A DNA stretch of 13,523 nt from Erysipelotrichaceae bacterium (GCA_900754715.1 CAAEDX010000165.1:1-13523), one strand, 5' to 3'. Counted from the first letter of the stretch, positions 1 to 7,262 are shown. A program made the numbers and translations. The notes: generated from the sequence alone by a model not told the origin.

Positions 1-680
1 AGCGGCACAGTGAGCGCCAGCATGCATGCCAGCACCCAGAACGAGCAGGGAAACAGCGTCTGTTCCTGCAGGAGCACAAAGCCCCATGTCGCCGGAAACA
101 GCTTTCCTGCCATTTCCAGGATATCGGGAAGCAGCGCGGCCGAAAACATGATGCCGGAAAGCAGGATCGATGGCAGGAACACCAGCTGCGTGCACATCGT
201 CAGCCGCGCCTGATCGCCAAGCAGAAGCCCTAAGATCCCGGCCACGCTCAGCGAAACGGCGATGAACAGCGCCAGATAAAGCAGAAAGAGCGGCACGTTC
301 GCGGGCCAGCGCGCGCCAAAGCACAGCGGCGCAGCGACCATGATGATCAGGCTCATGAGCAGCAGATGGATGAAGGCAGCGGCCAGGATGCTCAGCAGCG
401 CATGGCCGCGAGGCATGCCATTGGCCAGATACATTTTCCAAACCGGCGTGCCATAGATTTGCGCGATCAAGGGCGGGCAGCCGATCAGCGCGCCCATGGA
501 AATGCCCATGACACACATGGAGGCCGTCAGCGTATCTCGTGCCTGCGGCATCAGCGAGGTGAAGATGCCGCCCATGACGAGGAAAAAGATCAAAGGCACC
601 ACATAACAAGTTACCAGCATCGTGCGGCTGCGGATGCCTAAGCGCAGCTGCAGCATGACCCCATATCCGAACGTCTTCAT
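1..680 (-). CDS. ABC-2 type transporter permease, 3' end cut off by the window edge
   Basis: This is the membrane subunit of the ABC exporter whose ATPase is the gene just upstream. The 226 visible residues start MKTFGYGVMLQLRLGIRSR and form about six hydrophobic segments (roughly 21-45, 55-75, 95-118, 128-150, 158-180 and 205-225). The segment with LLSGIMFSAALLP followed by FPATWG matches the conserved C-terminal part of ABC-2 (DrrB/YadH-like) permeases, so only a few tens of residues can be missing beyond base 1. The ATG overlaps the ATPase stop codon as ATGA, with GAGG upstream inside the end of the ATPase gene, so the two are translationally coupled. It is third in a MerR-ATPase-permease operon, which argues for export of a toxic compound. 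The substrate cannot be read from the sequence. Confidence 0.85.
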   Translation of the reverse strand, partial: MKTFGYGVMLQLRLGIRSRTMLVTCYVVPLIFFLVMGGIFTSLMPQARDTLTASMCVMGISMGALIGCPPLIAQIYGTPVWKMYLANGMPRGHALLSILAAAFIHLLLMSLIIMVAAPLCFGARWPANVPLFLLYLALFIAVSLSVAGILGLLLGDQARLTMCTQLVFLPSILLSGIMFSAALLPDILEMAGKLFPATWGFVLLQEQTLFPCSFWVLACMLALTVP

Positions 681-1477
681 GCGCTTTCCTCGCTCAGCGC
701 CAGCAGATGCTGCGCCAGTGAACCGCGGCTGACCCGCAGATCCACGATGTTTTCGCCCTGATGCGCGCGCAGCAGATCTTGCAGCGTTGCTGCGATCTGA
801 TCGCTGATCACTTCGCGCTCCGTACGCTCCGTGACCAGATGGATCACATAATGCTTTCCGGTGCGTTCGGCCAGCTCCTCCAGCGTGCCCAGGAAGCTGA
901 CTTTTCCGCGCTGCAGCACGAGGATGCGCGCACACAGCGCCTCGACTTCCGCCATGTCATGGCTGGCGATGATCACGCTCTTCCCGCGCCGCGCCAGCTG
1001 TCGGATCTGCTGGTGCAATGACAGCCTGCCGCTGACGTCAAGGCCCGCGCCTGGCTCATCGAGGAACACGATGTCCGGATCAGCGATCAGCGCGGCGGCC
1101 AGCTGCACCTTGCGCTTCTGCCCGGTGGACAGATGATGGTAAAGCTTTGGATACAGCCGGATGAGCTCAGGATCATCCGCATCTTTCCATTCCGCTTTCT
1201 TCCAGCGGGCGATCAGCTCCAGCGCCTCCTTGACACGGATATGCGCTGGCAGCGCCGCATCCTGCAGCTGGATGCCGGCACGTCCGGCAAGCTCGATCTG
1301 ACCGCCATCGGGCTGACGCAGGCCTTCGATGCATTCCAGCAGCGTCGTCTTTCCCGCGCCATTGACGCCGATCACGCCGAATATCTCGCCTTGACGCACC
1401 GTAAAGCTGACCTCGTCCAAAACAAGATGCGCGCCATACTGCTTGCGCAGGCCGCTGACCTTCACCATGTCTTTCAT
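677..1477 (-). CDS. ABC transporter ATP-binding protein (antibiotic-exporter type)
   Basis: This is the 266-residue ATPase of a two-gene ABC exporter. All hallmark motifs are present: Walker A GVNGAGKTT (37-45), Q-loop glutamine in GIQLQD (about 70-72), signature LSTGQ (116-120), Walker B IVFLDE (136-141) and the switch histidine in ASHDM (H173). The start chosen is the ATG at 1475-1477 (MKDMVKVSGL), which overlaps the MerR stop codon as ATGA and has AGGAGG seven bases upstream. An in-frame extension to 1576 only reads MerR sequence in another frame. The C-terminal region after residue 200 is typical of the DrrA/CcmA-type exporter ATPases. The MerR neighbour with a TipAS-like sensor domain suggests that the exporter is drug-inducible. 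This is inferred; the substrate is unknown. Confidence 0.93.
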   Translation of the reverse strand: MKDMVKVSGLRKQYGAHLVLDEVSFTVRQGEIFGVIGVNGAGKTTLLECIEGLRQPDGGQIELAGRAGIQLQDAALPAHIRVKEALELIARWKKAEWKDADDPELIRLYPKLYHHLSTGQKRKVQLAAALIADPDIVFLDEPGAGLDVSGRLSLHQQIRQLARRGKSVIIASHDMAEVEALCARILVLQRGKVSFLGTLEELAERTGKHYVIHLVTERTEREVISDQIAATLQDLLRAHQGENIVDLRVSRGSLAQHLLALSEESA

Positions 1478-2262
1478 GCGCTTTCCTCCTGGAAGGGGTC
1501 CATGCCCATAGCGCGGAAATACAGCTCGAGCGCCGGCTGCAGATAAGCGTTGATCTGCGCCTGCCGCTGGACCCACGCGTTGCCTTCCTCTTGCATGTTG
1601 CCGATCTCCATCAGCTTTGGCAGCATCGTCATATCGCCGCCGGTAAACTCCATGACCAGCCCCCAGAACCGCTCGGCCGCCGCTTGTGCCCGGTCATCAT
1701 CGGGACTGACGTGTTCCTGCATCAGCGCCAGCGCCTCGTCACCGACCGCGTTGAAGCGCTTCATGAACATGAGGCCGCTGTCCTGGTCAAACTGAGCGCG
1801 GATATGATCCAGCGTATCGCTGTCAAAATGCTTGATGAGCCAGTAAAACTCATTGTTCATCCGCAGATTGACGATGATGTCCGCGTATTTGCGGAAATCG
1901 ACGCTTTGCATCTGCAGCACCTCTTCCCGCAGCGCCATGATCGCATGCAGCGAAGCATCCAAGCTGGCGATCTGCTCCTTTACCGCCTGGGCCTGCTGCG
2001 CAAGCACTGCCGCGACTTCCTGAGGCGTATCCAGCGCCAGCAGCCGTTCCCGGATGTCTTGCAGAGAAAAGCCCAGCGACTTCAGCGACTGGATCTGATG
2101 CAGGCGGATCATGTCACGATAAGTATACAGCCGGCGGCCGCCGCTGCTCTGCGCGCTGGGCCGAAGCAGCCCTTCGCGGTCATAATATTGCAGCGTGCGC
2201 ACGGTAGTATGCATCTTTTCCGCCAGCTGCCCTACGCTCATATATTCATTCTCTTTTTCCAT
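1474..2262 (-). CDS. MerR-family transcriptional regulator with TipAS-like effector domain
   Basis: A 262-residue regulator. Residues 7-75 form the MerR winged helix: MSVGQLAEKMHTTVRTLQYYDREGLL, then GGRRLYTYRDMIRLHQI and LGFSLQDIRERL. Residues 80-115 are the dimerisation coiled coil. The last 130 residues, with RFWGLVMEFTGGD, resemble the TipAS antibiotic-recognition domain (PF07739 family). The protein has no cysteine at all, so covalent thiopeptide capture as in TipAL, which uses a Cys, is not available to it. The ATG at 2262 has AGGAGGAG upstream. It heads the operon with the ATPase and permease and very likely controls its own promoter: the -10 and -35 elements are 19 bp apart with a 9-bp-arm palindrome between them. 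The inducing molecule is unknown. Confidence 0.93.
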   Translation of the reverse strand: MEKENEYMSVGQLAEKMHTTVRTLQYYDREGLLRPSAQSSGGRRLYTYRDMIRLHQIQSLKSLGFSLQDIRERLLALDTPQEVAAVLAQQAQAVKEQIASLDASLHAIMALREEVLQMQSVDFRKYADIIVNLRMNNEFYWLIKHFDSDTLDHIRAQFDQDSGLMFMKRFNAVGDEALALMQEHVSPDDDRAQAAAERFWGLVMEFTGGDMTMLPKLMEIGNMQEEGNAWVQRQAQINAYLQPALELYFRAMGMDPFQEESA

Positions 2263-2282
2263 ATGATCTCCTCCTGGTTCCT

Positions 2283-2313
2283 ATCATACTTCATGACGCC
2301 GCGTCATGAGCAA
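2283..2313 (-). promoter_or_regulatory. MerR-type promoter and palindromic operator of the exporter operon
   Basis: On the minus strand there is a -35-like TTGCTC (2308-2313), a 19-bp spacer and a -10 TATGAT (2283-2288). The spacer is filled by a perfect dyad, TCATGACGC-c-GCGTCATGA (2291-2309). A 19-bp spacer carrying the dyad is the defining layout of MerR-activated promoters, where the regulator twists the DNA to align the two boxes. The predicted start is about 15 bases before the MerR AGGAGG. Confidence 0.82.
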
Positions 2314-2347
2314 GCCCCAGCCGCAAAAAAGCATCTGTTTTACAGGC

Positions 2348-2386
2348 AAAAAGGCCGCTGTCAAAGCCTGCGACTTTGGCAGCGGC
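2348..2386 (-). terminator. Rho-independent terminator of the ogt-tag unit
   Basis: Read on minus, GCCGCTGCCAAAG (2374-2386) pairs with CTTTGACAGCGGC (2354-2366; one mismatch) around a 7-base loop, followed by CTTTTTG. It begins 5 bases after the tag stop codon and separates this unit from the MerR operon. Confidence 0.85.
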
Positions 2387-2391
2387 ATACG

Positions 2392-2940
2392 TCATTTCCT
2401 GTGCCATGCGCAGCCTGCTTCATGCGCGTCGATGACGCCGACCGCCTGCAAGTACGCATAGATGATCGTCGTGCCGACAAACTTCATGCCGCGCCGTTTC
2501 AGATCAGCGCTCAGCGTGTCAGATAGCGCGGAATGGGTCGGACCGCATTCGTGAATGACCTTGCCTTCGCTCCATCCCCATAGATAGTTCGCAAAAGTGC
2601 CATGCTGGCGCTGGATATCCTTGAAGATGCGAGCATTGGTGATCGCGGCAGCGATCTTGCGGCGATTGCGGATGATGCCATGGTCCTGCATCAGCTGCGC
2701 CTGCTTTTCCTCATCATAAGCACAGACCTTATCCAGATCAAAATCGTCGAAAGCGCGGCGAAAAGCTTCGCGCTTGTTGAGCACACATGCCCAGGACAGC
2801 CCGGCCTGAAAAGATTCCAGGATGAGCATCTCAAACAGACGGTGGTCATCATGCACCGGAATGCCCCATTCTTCATCATGATAGCGCTGAAGCAGCGGGT
2901 CAGTAGAATTGGCCCAGCGGCAGCGGTTTACCTGCGCCAT
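2392..2940 (-). CDS. tag: DNA-3-methyladenine glycosylase I
   Basis: This 182-residue base-excision enzyme removes 3-methyladenine from alkylated DNA. It aligns along its whole length with E. coli Tag: RCRWAN at the start, YHDEEWGIPVHDD, LFEMLILESFQAGLSW (residues 35-50, the base-binding pocket with Glu42), GIIRNRRKI and the strongly conserved KRRGMKFVGTTIIYAYLQAVG. The four zinc ligands of Tag are in place as C7, H21, H173 and C177 (HEAGC). The start ATG lies 13 bases inside the end of ogt, so the two repair genes are translationally coupled. The Shine-Dalgarno is weak (GAAGG, far upstream), as expected for a coupled gene. A terminator follows directly. Confidence 0.95.
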   Translation of the reverse strand: MAQVNRCRWANSTDPLLQRYHDEEWGIPVHDDHRLFEMLILESFQAGLSWACVLNKREAFRRAFDDFDLDKVCAYDEEKQAQLMQDHGIIRNRRKIAAAITNARIFKDIQRQHGTFANYLWGWSEGKVIHECGPTHSALSDTLSADLKRRGMKFVGTTIIYAYLQAVGVIDAHEAGCAWHRK

Positions 2941-3425
2941 ATGGGCTTCGCGCCTTCATTCAGCAGCAGCGCCTCCTTGATCGCGAGGCCGCCCGCATAG
3001 CCGCGCAGTGTCCCGTCTGTTCCCAGCACCCGGTGACAGGGAATGATGACGCTCAGCGGATTGCGTCCGACGGCATTGCCGATGGCCTGAGCCGCTCTTG
3101 GCTGTCCCAGCTGTCTTGCCAGCTCCCCATAAGTCGTGATCTCCCCATAAGGAATCTTGCGCAGCTGCTGCCACACACGCCGCTGAAACGGCGTCCCCTT
3201 CGGATCCAGCGTCAGCGACGCGGGATCTGGACGCTGTCCCGCAAAATAGGCGTCCAGCCACGCTGCCGCAGCTTGCAGCGGCGCGGACGACAAATCTGCT
3301 ATAGGTCCTTCTGTCCCTGCCATGAAATGCTTCTGTCCGATGAACCATGCGCCCCGCAGCGCTTTTTCATCGCTGAGCAGGACCATGTCAGCGAGCGGGG
3401 AATGATAGATCTGCCGATAAAGCAT
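2928..3425 (-). CDS. ogt: Methylated-DNA--[protein]-cysteine S-methyltransferase
   Basis: This suicide enzyme transfers the alkyl group from O6-alkylguanine to its own cysteine. The C-terminal half carries the diagnostic GTPFQRRVWQQLRKIPYGEITTYGELA winged-helix start and the active site GNAVGRNPLSVIIPCHRV, with the acceptor cysteine at about residue 130. The arginine finger seen in Ada and human MGMT (AAR) is a glutamine here (RAAQAIG), a substitution I believe is common in Firmicute homologues. Two adjacent ATG codons exist; AGGAGG lies 4 bases from the first (3428) and 7 from the second (3425), so the second is preferred, giving 165 residues. It overlaps tag by 13 bases, forming a two-gene alkylation-repair unit. 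Only a possible -10 (TAAAAT, 3446-3451) is visible upstream, without a clear -35. Confidence 0.95.
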   Translation of the reverse strand: MLYRQIYHSPLADMVLLSDEKALRGAWFIGQKHFMAGTEGPIADLSSAPLQAAAAWLDAYFAGQRPDPASLTLDPKGTPFQRRVWQQLRKIPYGEITTYGELARQLGQPRAAQAIGNAVGRNPLSVIIPCHRVLGTDGTLRGYAGGLAIKEALLLNEGAKPIWRR

Positions 3426-3459
3426 CATATCGCCTCCTTGCCTCTATTTTATCACAAAC

Positions 3460-3480
3460 AAAAAGCAGTCCGCAGACTGC
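3460..3480 (-). terminator. Rho-independent terminator after corA
   Basis: On minus, GCAGTC (3475-3480) pairs with GACTGC (3465-3470) around the loop TGCG, then TTTTTGTTTG. The hairpin begins just 2 bases after the corA stop codon. The stem is only 6 bp, so some readthrough into ogt-tag is possible. Confidence 0.72.
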
Positions 3481-3481
3481 C

Positions 3482-4435
3482 TCAATGAAACATATCTTTT
3501 TTCTTGAAGATCCAGATGGCGATGGCCATGGCGATGATGGCGATCATCGTCGGGAACCACCACCACTGCACACCAGGCATCCCATTGACATTCATGCCAT
3601 AAAAGCCAAAGATGATATTGGGGATCGCCATCACGATGGTGATGACCGAAAGCACCTTCATGACGATATTCAGGTTGTTGGAGATGACCGAAGCGAAAGC
3701 GTCCATCGTGCCGGACAAGATGTTGGAATAAATGTTACACATCTCGATGGCCTGATGGATCTCGATGAGCACATCTTCCAGCAGATCCTGGTCTTCCTCA
3801 TACAGCTTGATGAGCTTGCCCCGCATGATCTTATTCAGCGTGATCTCATCGGTCTTCAGCGATGTCGAGAAATAGACAAGTGATTTCTCGAGCCCTAGCA
3901 TCTGGATGAGCTCCTCATTCTTCATCGACTGATGCAGCTTTTGTTCCGTCTTGGAAGACAAACGATCGATCTGACGCAGATAGATCAGGAAACGCTGAGA
4001 GATCCGCAGCATCAACAGCAGCAGGAAGCGTGTCTTCATGTCCGTGCGCACCCCGCGCACCACGCCATGCGCCATATCCTCAATATTCAGGTTCTCATAC
4101 AGGCTGATCGTGATGATATAGCCCTTCATGATCACTACGCCCAGCGGCAGCGTCGTATACTGCAGGACCCGTCCGTCATAAGCATCATCATCACTGTCTT
4201 CAGCGCTGGGGTAGTCCACGATCACCAGCGTCTGATTTTCGTCGTCATCATAATCGATATGTGAGCTCTCTTCCTCATCCAGTGAGGACTTGACAAATTC
4301 CGGCAGAACGCCGATATCATCGATCAGATAGCTGATCTCTTCATCCGTAGGCGCGACAGCGCTGATCCAGCAGCCATGTTCCGGAGCATCGAGCCGCTTG
4401 GTCACATTATCGATGGTCTTGTAAAATTCAAGCAT
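3482..4435 (-). CDS. corA: CorA-family magnesium/divalent cation transporter
   Basis: A 317-residue inner-membrane channel-type transporter for Mg2+ (possibly Co2+ or Ni2+). The N-terminal two thirds is the soluble funnel domain, rich in acidic residues (for example DEEESSHIDYDDDENQ at 53-68, and SAEDSDDDAYD) that in CorA proteins help sense Mg2+. The long helix precedes TM1 (about 259-279), which ends in the family signature YGMN (GMN at 280-282). A periplasmic loop NGMPGVQWWW leads into TM2 (about 292-310) and a short basic cytoplasmic tail KKKD. Length and order fit the CorA family exactly. The ATG has AGGAGG five bases upstream. It is a single gene with its own promoter and a structured leader that could regulate translation. 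Confidence 0.95.
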   Translation of the reverse strand: MLEFYKTIDNVTKRLDAPEHGCWISAVAPTDEEISYLIDDIGVLPEFVKSSLDEEESSHIDYDDDENQTLVIVDYPSAEDSDDDAYDGRVLQYTTLPLGVVIMKGYIITISLYENLNIEDMAHGVVRGVRTDMKTRFLLLLMLRISQRFLIYLRQIDRLSSKTEQKLHQSMKNEELIQMLGLEKSLVYFSTSLKTDEITLNKIMRGKLIKLYEEDQDLLEDVLIEIHQAIEMCNIYSNILSGTMDAFASVISNNLNIVMKVLSVITIVMAIPNIIFGFYGMNVNGMPGVQWWWFPTMIAIIAMAIAIWIFKKKDMFH

Positions 4436-4440
4436 GTTAT

Positions 4441-4562
4441 CCTCCTTTTCATCATACAGGAGGACTAAAAGGGATATGCCTCCTGTCTTGCTGTGTCCTT
4501 GTCATTCGGGTAACTGTTCACATCGGGCTCAGGAGCCATATCTAACACCTTCCTTCTTCATC
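4441..4562 (-). promoter_or_regulatory. Structured corA leader: candidate riboswitch or translational attenuator
   Basis: The predicted corA mRNA starts near 4562 and has an untranslated leader of about 125 nt with three competing segments. Arm 1 GATATGGCTCCTG (4530-4542) can pair over 13 positions with arm 2 CAGGAGGCATATC (4473-4485), with one G/G mismatch, closing a domain of about 44 nt. Arm 2, read as ACAGGAGG (4479-4486), can instead pair perfectly with arm 3 CCTCCTGT (4456-4463). Arm 3 is also complementary to the corA Shine-Dalgarno AAGGAGG (4441-4447). If arms 1 and 2 pair, arm 3 is free to mask the ribosome site; if not, arm 3 is trapped and the site is open. I see no match to the M-box core, so I leave the class unnamed. 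Two very short reading frames also occur in the leader. Confidence 0.6.
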
Positions 4563-4577
4563 GCGGCTATTATATCA
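4562..4577 (-). promoter_or_regulatory. Extended -10 promoter of corA
   Basis: On minus, TG-A-TATAAT (consensus -10 at 4569-4574, TG motif at 4576-4577) with no good -35 at 16-18 bp, so it is an extended -10 promoter. Transcription should begin at about 4562. Confidence 0.65.
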
Positions 4578-4625
4578 CAATTGTTCCCACGTTTGGATGT
4601 GCCAAGCCGTTTTTTTACACCGTTT

Positions 4626-7229
4626 TTACGCATCCTTGAGCGCGTCACGCAGCGCTTCCAGCGGCCTGTTCCCGCCCTTTTTCTGACGTTCCTCATAAGC
4701 GCGGAAACTGACCTGCGCCATATGCTCGACCTCAAGCTTCAGCTGCCGTGCCGACATGCGGCTGGCTCCCTGACCGATGGCGATGAGCTGCTCCAGCCCA
4801 TCACTGGTCGCCACCGTGACCTGAAACTCCTTCGCCAGGCGGTGCGTAGCGCTTTCAATGTAGCTGTCCGCGGTCTGCGCAGTCTTCGTATAGACTACAT
4901 AGACATTGTCCTGCTTCTGCATGGAACCATTGTTATCTTCGACCTTATACGCGTCAAAGACGATGATCAGCGTGCATTGGCGGTATCCCTGATAATTGCT
5001 CAGGATCTGGATCAGCCGCTGCCGGGCCGCATCCAGATCATCCTGGGCCAGATCCCGCAGCTCCTCCCAGTCATGGATGATGTTATAGCCATCCACGAGC
5101 AGACAGGCCGGACGCTGCTGCAAGTTCACATGCACCTGTTCCCGCTGCCGCTCGCGGCGCTCATAGCTTTCCCGATCCGAGATCCGCCGCTTGATCGGCC
5201 CATATGTACGGGAAAAGATCTCCATGAGCTGCTCATCTTCCTGGGTTCCTTCGCGCGGCCGCTGCAAGATCGGTTTCGCTGCAGGCTGTTCCTTGCGCAC
5301 CGTGAACGACAGCGGCAGATGCATGTGTTCCTCCACCTCATCCCATGGCACATGATAGCCGGCACCATGCGCGCAGAATACCGAACCGCAAGGATGATCG
5401 AGATCGCGGTCACAGTCATAGCCGATACGCTTGATCACCGCATCGGCGTCATGGCAAGGCAGATAGCCTTTCATGGTACGCTGCAGACGCCCTCTGCCTC
5501 TGGTAAAGGCCGCCAGTCCTGAGGCATAGGCATTCATGCCGGCAGTCGGCGCTGTACCGCTCAATACGCAGCGCTGGTCATCGCTGTATCGGATAGTGAA
5601 GGTCCCGCCCATCTTTTCGATGTCATAGATAGCGCGGCTCATCGCTTCAGCCGGCAATTCCATCCGGAATTCATCGACCGGCTCCAGCAGGACGCTCTTG
5701 CCCTTGCGCAGTCCTTGACGGATGGCACGGTAAGTCGCCTGCCGGAAATCGCCGCCCTCGGTATGCTTGAGGTGCGCGCGGCCGCTGAGCAAAGTGATGC
5801 GCAGATCCGTGATGGGAGAACCGGTCAATACACCGGGGTGTTCCTGTTCCTGCATGTGGGTGAGGATGAGCCGCTGCCAGTTAAGAGCAAGATCATCCTC
5901 ACGGCACACGCTGGCAAACTGCAGGCCGCTGCCAGCCGGCAGCGGTTCCAACAGCACATGCACTTCGGCATAATGACGCAGCGGCTCATAATGGCCGACG
6001 CCTTCCACAGACTCGGTCAGTGTCTCCTTATAGACGACGCTGCCCTCCGCGAAGCTGACATCCACATGATAACGCTCCGCGATGAGCTGCTTGAGCACCT
6101 CGGTCTGGATCTCTCCCATGAGGCGCACACGCAGCTCATGGTTCTGCGACTGATAAGAAACATGCAGCTGCGGATCTTCTTGTGCCAGCTCTTGCAGATT
6201 GCGCCACATCCGGGCCGTGTCGCAGCCTTCCGGCAGCACGACCCGATAGCTCATCGATGAGTTCAGCACGCTCTGGCGCTTCTGCCGCTCAAAGCCCAGG
6301 CCTTCGCCCGGCACCAGCGAGCGGATTCCTTTGACCGCGCATACCTCTCCGGCCTGCACTTCATTGACCAGTGTGTATCTGCCGCCGCAATACCGCCGCA
6401 GCTGATCGGCCTTTTCTTCCTGATAAAGCTTGGCACGCACCTTCAGCGTGCCGCCGGTCACACGCAGATGAGTCAGCCGAGTGCCATTTTCATCCTGACT
6501 TACCTTATATACACGTGCCCCAAATTCCTGAGGATATCGTTTTGCCTCGGTGCATGCTGCCATCACATCCAGCAGCTTATCGACCTGTTCCATCTTCAAG
6601 GCAGAGCCAAAGACACAGGGAAACAGCTTTCTTTCTCTGACCAGCCGCCGCAGCGACGCCGCGCTGATCTGCGCGGTTTCCATATATTCGTTGAGCGCCG
6701 CATCGTCACAGAGCGCCACAGCTTCATCCCGCTGAGGCTGTTCTTGCATGAAGTCGACACAGTGCTCATCCAGTCGCTGATTTAGCTCAGCCATCAGCTC
6801 TGCCTGGGTATGGTGGCTGATATCCATCTTGTTGACAAAGATAAAGGCGGGGATATGATACAGCGACAGCAGTTTCCATATCGTTTCCGTATGCGGCTGT
6901 ACACCGTCGATGCCGCTGATCAGCACGACCGCATGATCCAGCACGGCCAGCGTGCGCTCCATCTCGGCCGAGAAATCGACATGGCCCGGGGTATCGATAA
7001 AGGTAAATTCCGTATCTTTCCAATTCAGGATGATCTGCTTGGAAAAGATGGTGATCCCCCGGTCTCGTTCCTGCGCATCATAGTCGAGGAAGCTGTCGCC
7101 ATGGTCGACCCTTCCTCTTTTCCGGATCACGCCGGCGCTCAGCAGCATGCTTTCGCTCAGCGTCGTCTTGCCGGCATCGACATGCGCGAGCAGGCCCGCA
7201 CAGACCCGTTTCTCCATGTTCTGTTCCAT
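4626..7229 (-). CDS. TetM/EF-G-like ribosomal GTPase fused to a C-terminal NYN (YacP/Rae1-type) nuclease domain
   Basis: 867 residues. Residues 1-650 form a ribosome-protection-type translational GTPase: P-loop AHVDAGKTT (15-23), switch RGIT (57-60), DTPGH with catalytic His83, NKMD (133-136), GSA (G5), then EF-G-like domains II-V. Residues 710-810 add an NYN/PIN-like domain with all expected acidic residues: LLVDGYN (D713), VFDAY (D759), TADSYIE (D788, E792) and TSDGLEQ (D810). This matches YacP/Rae1, the B. subtilis nuclease that cuts mRNA in the ribosomal A site. Tet(M) itself is about 640 residues and lacks this part. The start at 7229 (MEQNMEKRVC) has AAAGGAGG at ideal spacing; the in-frame extension to 7322 reads through the promoter. 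A native quality-control or stress factor is as likely as a tetracycline-resistance protein. No clear terminator follows. Confidence 0.9.
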   Translation of the reverse strand: MEQNMEKRVCAGLLAHVDAGKTTLSESMLLSAGVIRKRGRVDHGDSFLDYDAQERDRGITIFSKQIILNWKDTEFTFIDTPGHVDFSAEMERTLAVLDHAVVLISGIDGVQPHTETIWKLLSLYHIPAFIFVNKMDISHHTQAELMAELNQRLDEHCVDFMQEQPQRDEAVALCDDAALNEYMETAQISAASLRRLVRERKLFPCVFGSALKMEQVDKLLDVMAACTEAKRYPQEFGARVYKVSQDENGTRLTHLRVTGGTLKVRAKLYQEEKADQLRRYCGGRYTLVNEVQAGEVCAVKGIRSLVPGEGLGFERQKRQSVLNSSMSYRVVLPEGCDTARMWRNLQELAQEDPQLHVSYQSQNHELRVRLMGEIQTEVLKQLIAERYHVDVSFAEGSVVYKETLTESVEGVGHYEPLRHYAEVHVLLEPLPAGSGLQFASVCREDDLALNWQRLILTHMQEQEHPGVLTGSPITDLRITLLSGRAHLKHTEGGDFRQATYRAIRQGLRKGKSVLLEPVDEFRMELPAEAMSRAIYDIEKMGGTFTIRYSDDQRCVLSGTAPTAGMNAYASGLAAFTRGRGRLQRTMKGYLPCHDADAVIKRIGYDCDRDLDHPCGSVFCAHGAGYHVPWDEVEEHMHLPLSFTVRKEQPAAKPILQRPREGTQEDEQLMEIFSRTYGPIKRRISDRESYERRERQREQVHVNLQQRPACLLVDGYNIIHDWEELRDLAQDDLDAARQRLIQILSNYQGYRQCTLIIVFDAYKVEDNNGSMQKQDNVYVVYTKTAQTADSYIESATHRLAKEFQVTVATSDGLEQLIAIGQGASRMSARQLKLEVEHMAQVSFRAYEERQKKGGNRPLEALRDALKDA

Positions 7230-7253
7230 AAAGCGCCTCCTTTCAACGCAAAC

Positions 7254-7262
7254 AATATAGCA
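7254..7262 (-). promoter_or_regulatory. Extended -10 promoter of the GTPase-NYN gene
   Basis: On minus, TG-C-TATATT lies about 25 bases before the ATG at 7229, with AAAGGAGG between them. The -35 position (TCGATT) is poor. The promoter sits just after the terminator of the upstream small-RNA unit, so the gene is probably transcribed independently. Confidence 0.5.

Noticed and set aside
1591..2526. 311-codon open frame on plus across the MerR gene
   Set aside because: It lies antisense to the MerR and tag genes, has no ribosome binding site or recognisable domain, and runs through the tag terminator and MerR promoter. It is a high-GC codon-bias shadow.
4441..4562. M-box (ykoK) Mg2+ riboswitch before corA
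   Set aside because: Only the first bases resemble the M-box start; the conserved CTACTGCCC, CCAATGGGT and GAGTGCTAA segments are not found and the leader is too short.
4434..5522. 362-codon open frame on plus over the end of the GTPase-NYN gene
   Set aside because: Antisense to a clearly functional gene, composition rich in His, Arg and Leu as expected for reverse-frame reading, no family motif.
4626..7229. Calling the GTPase simply tetracycline resistance gene tet(M)
   Set aside because: It is much longer than Tet(M), diverges from it, and carries a nuclease domain; there is no mobile element or tet leader nearby. Resistance is not shown by the sequence.
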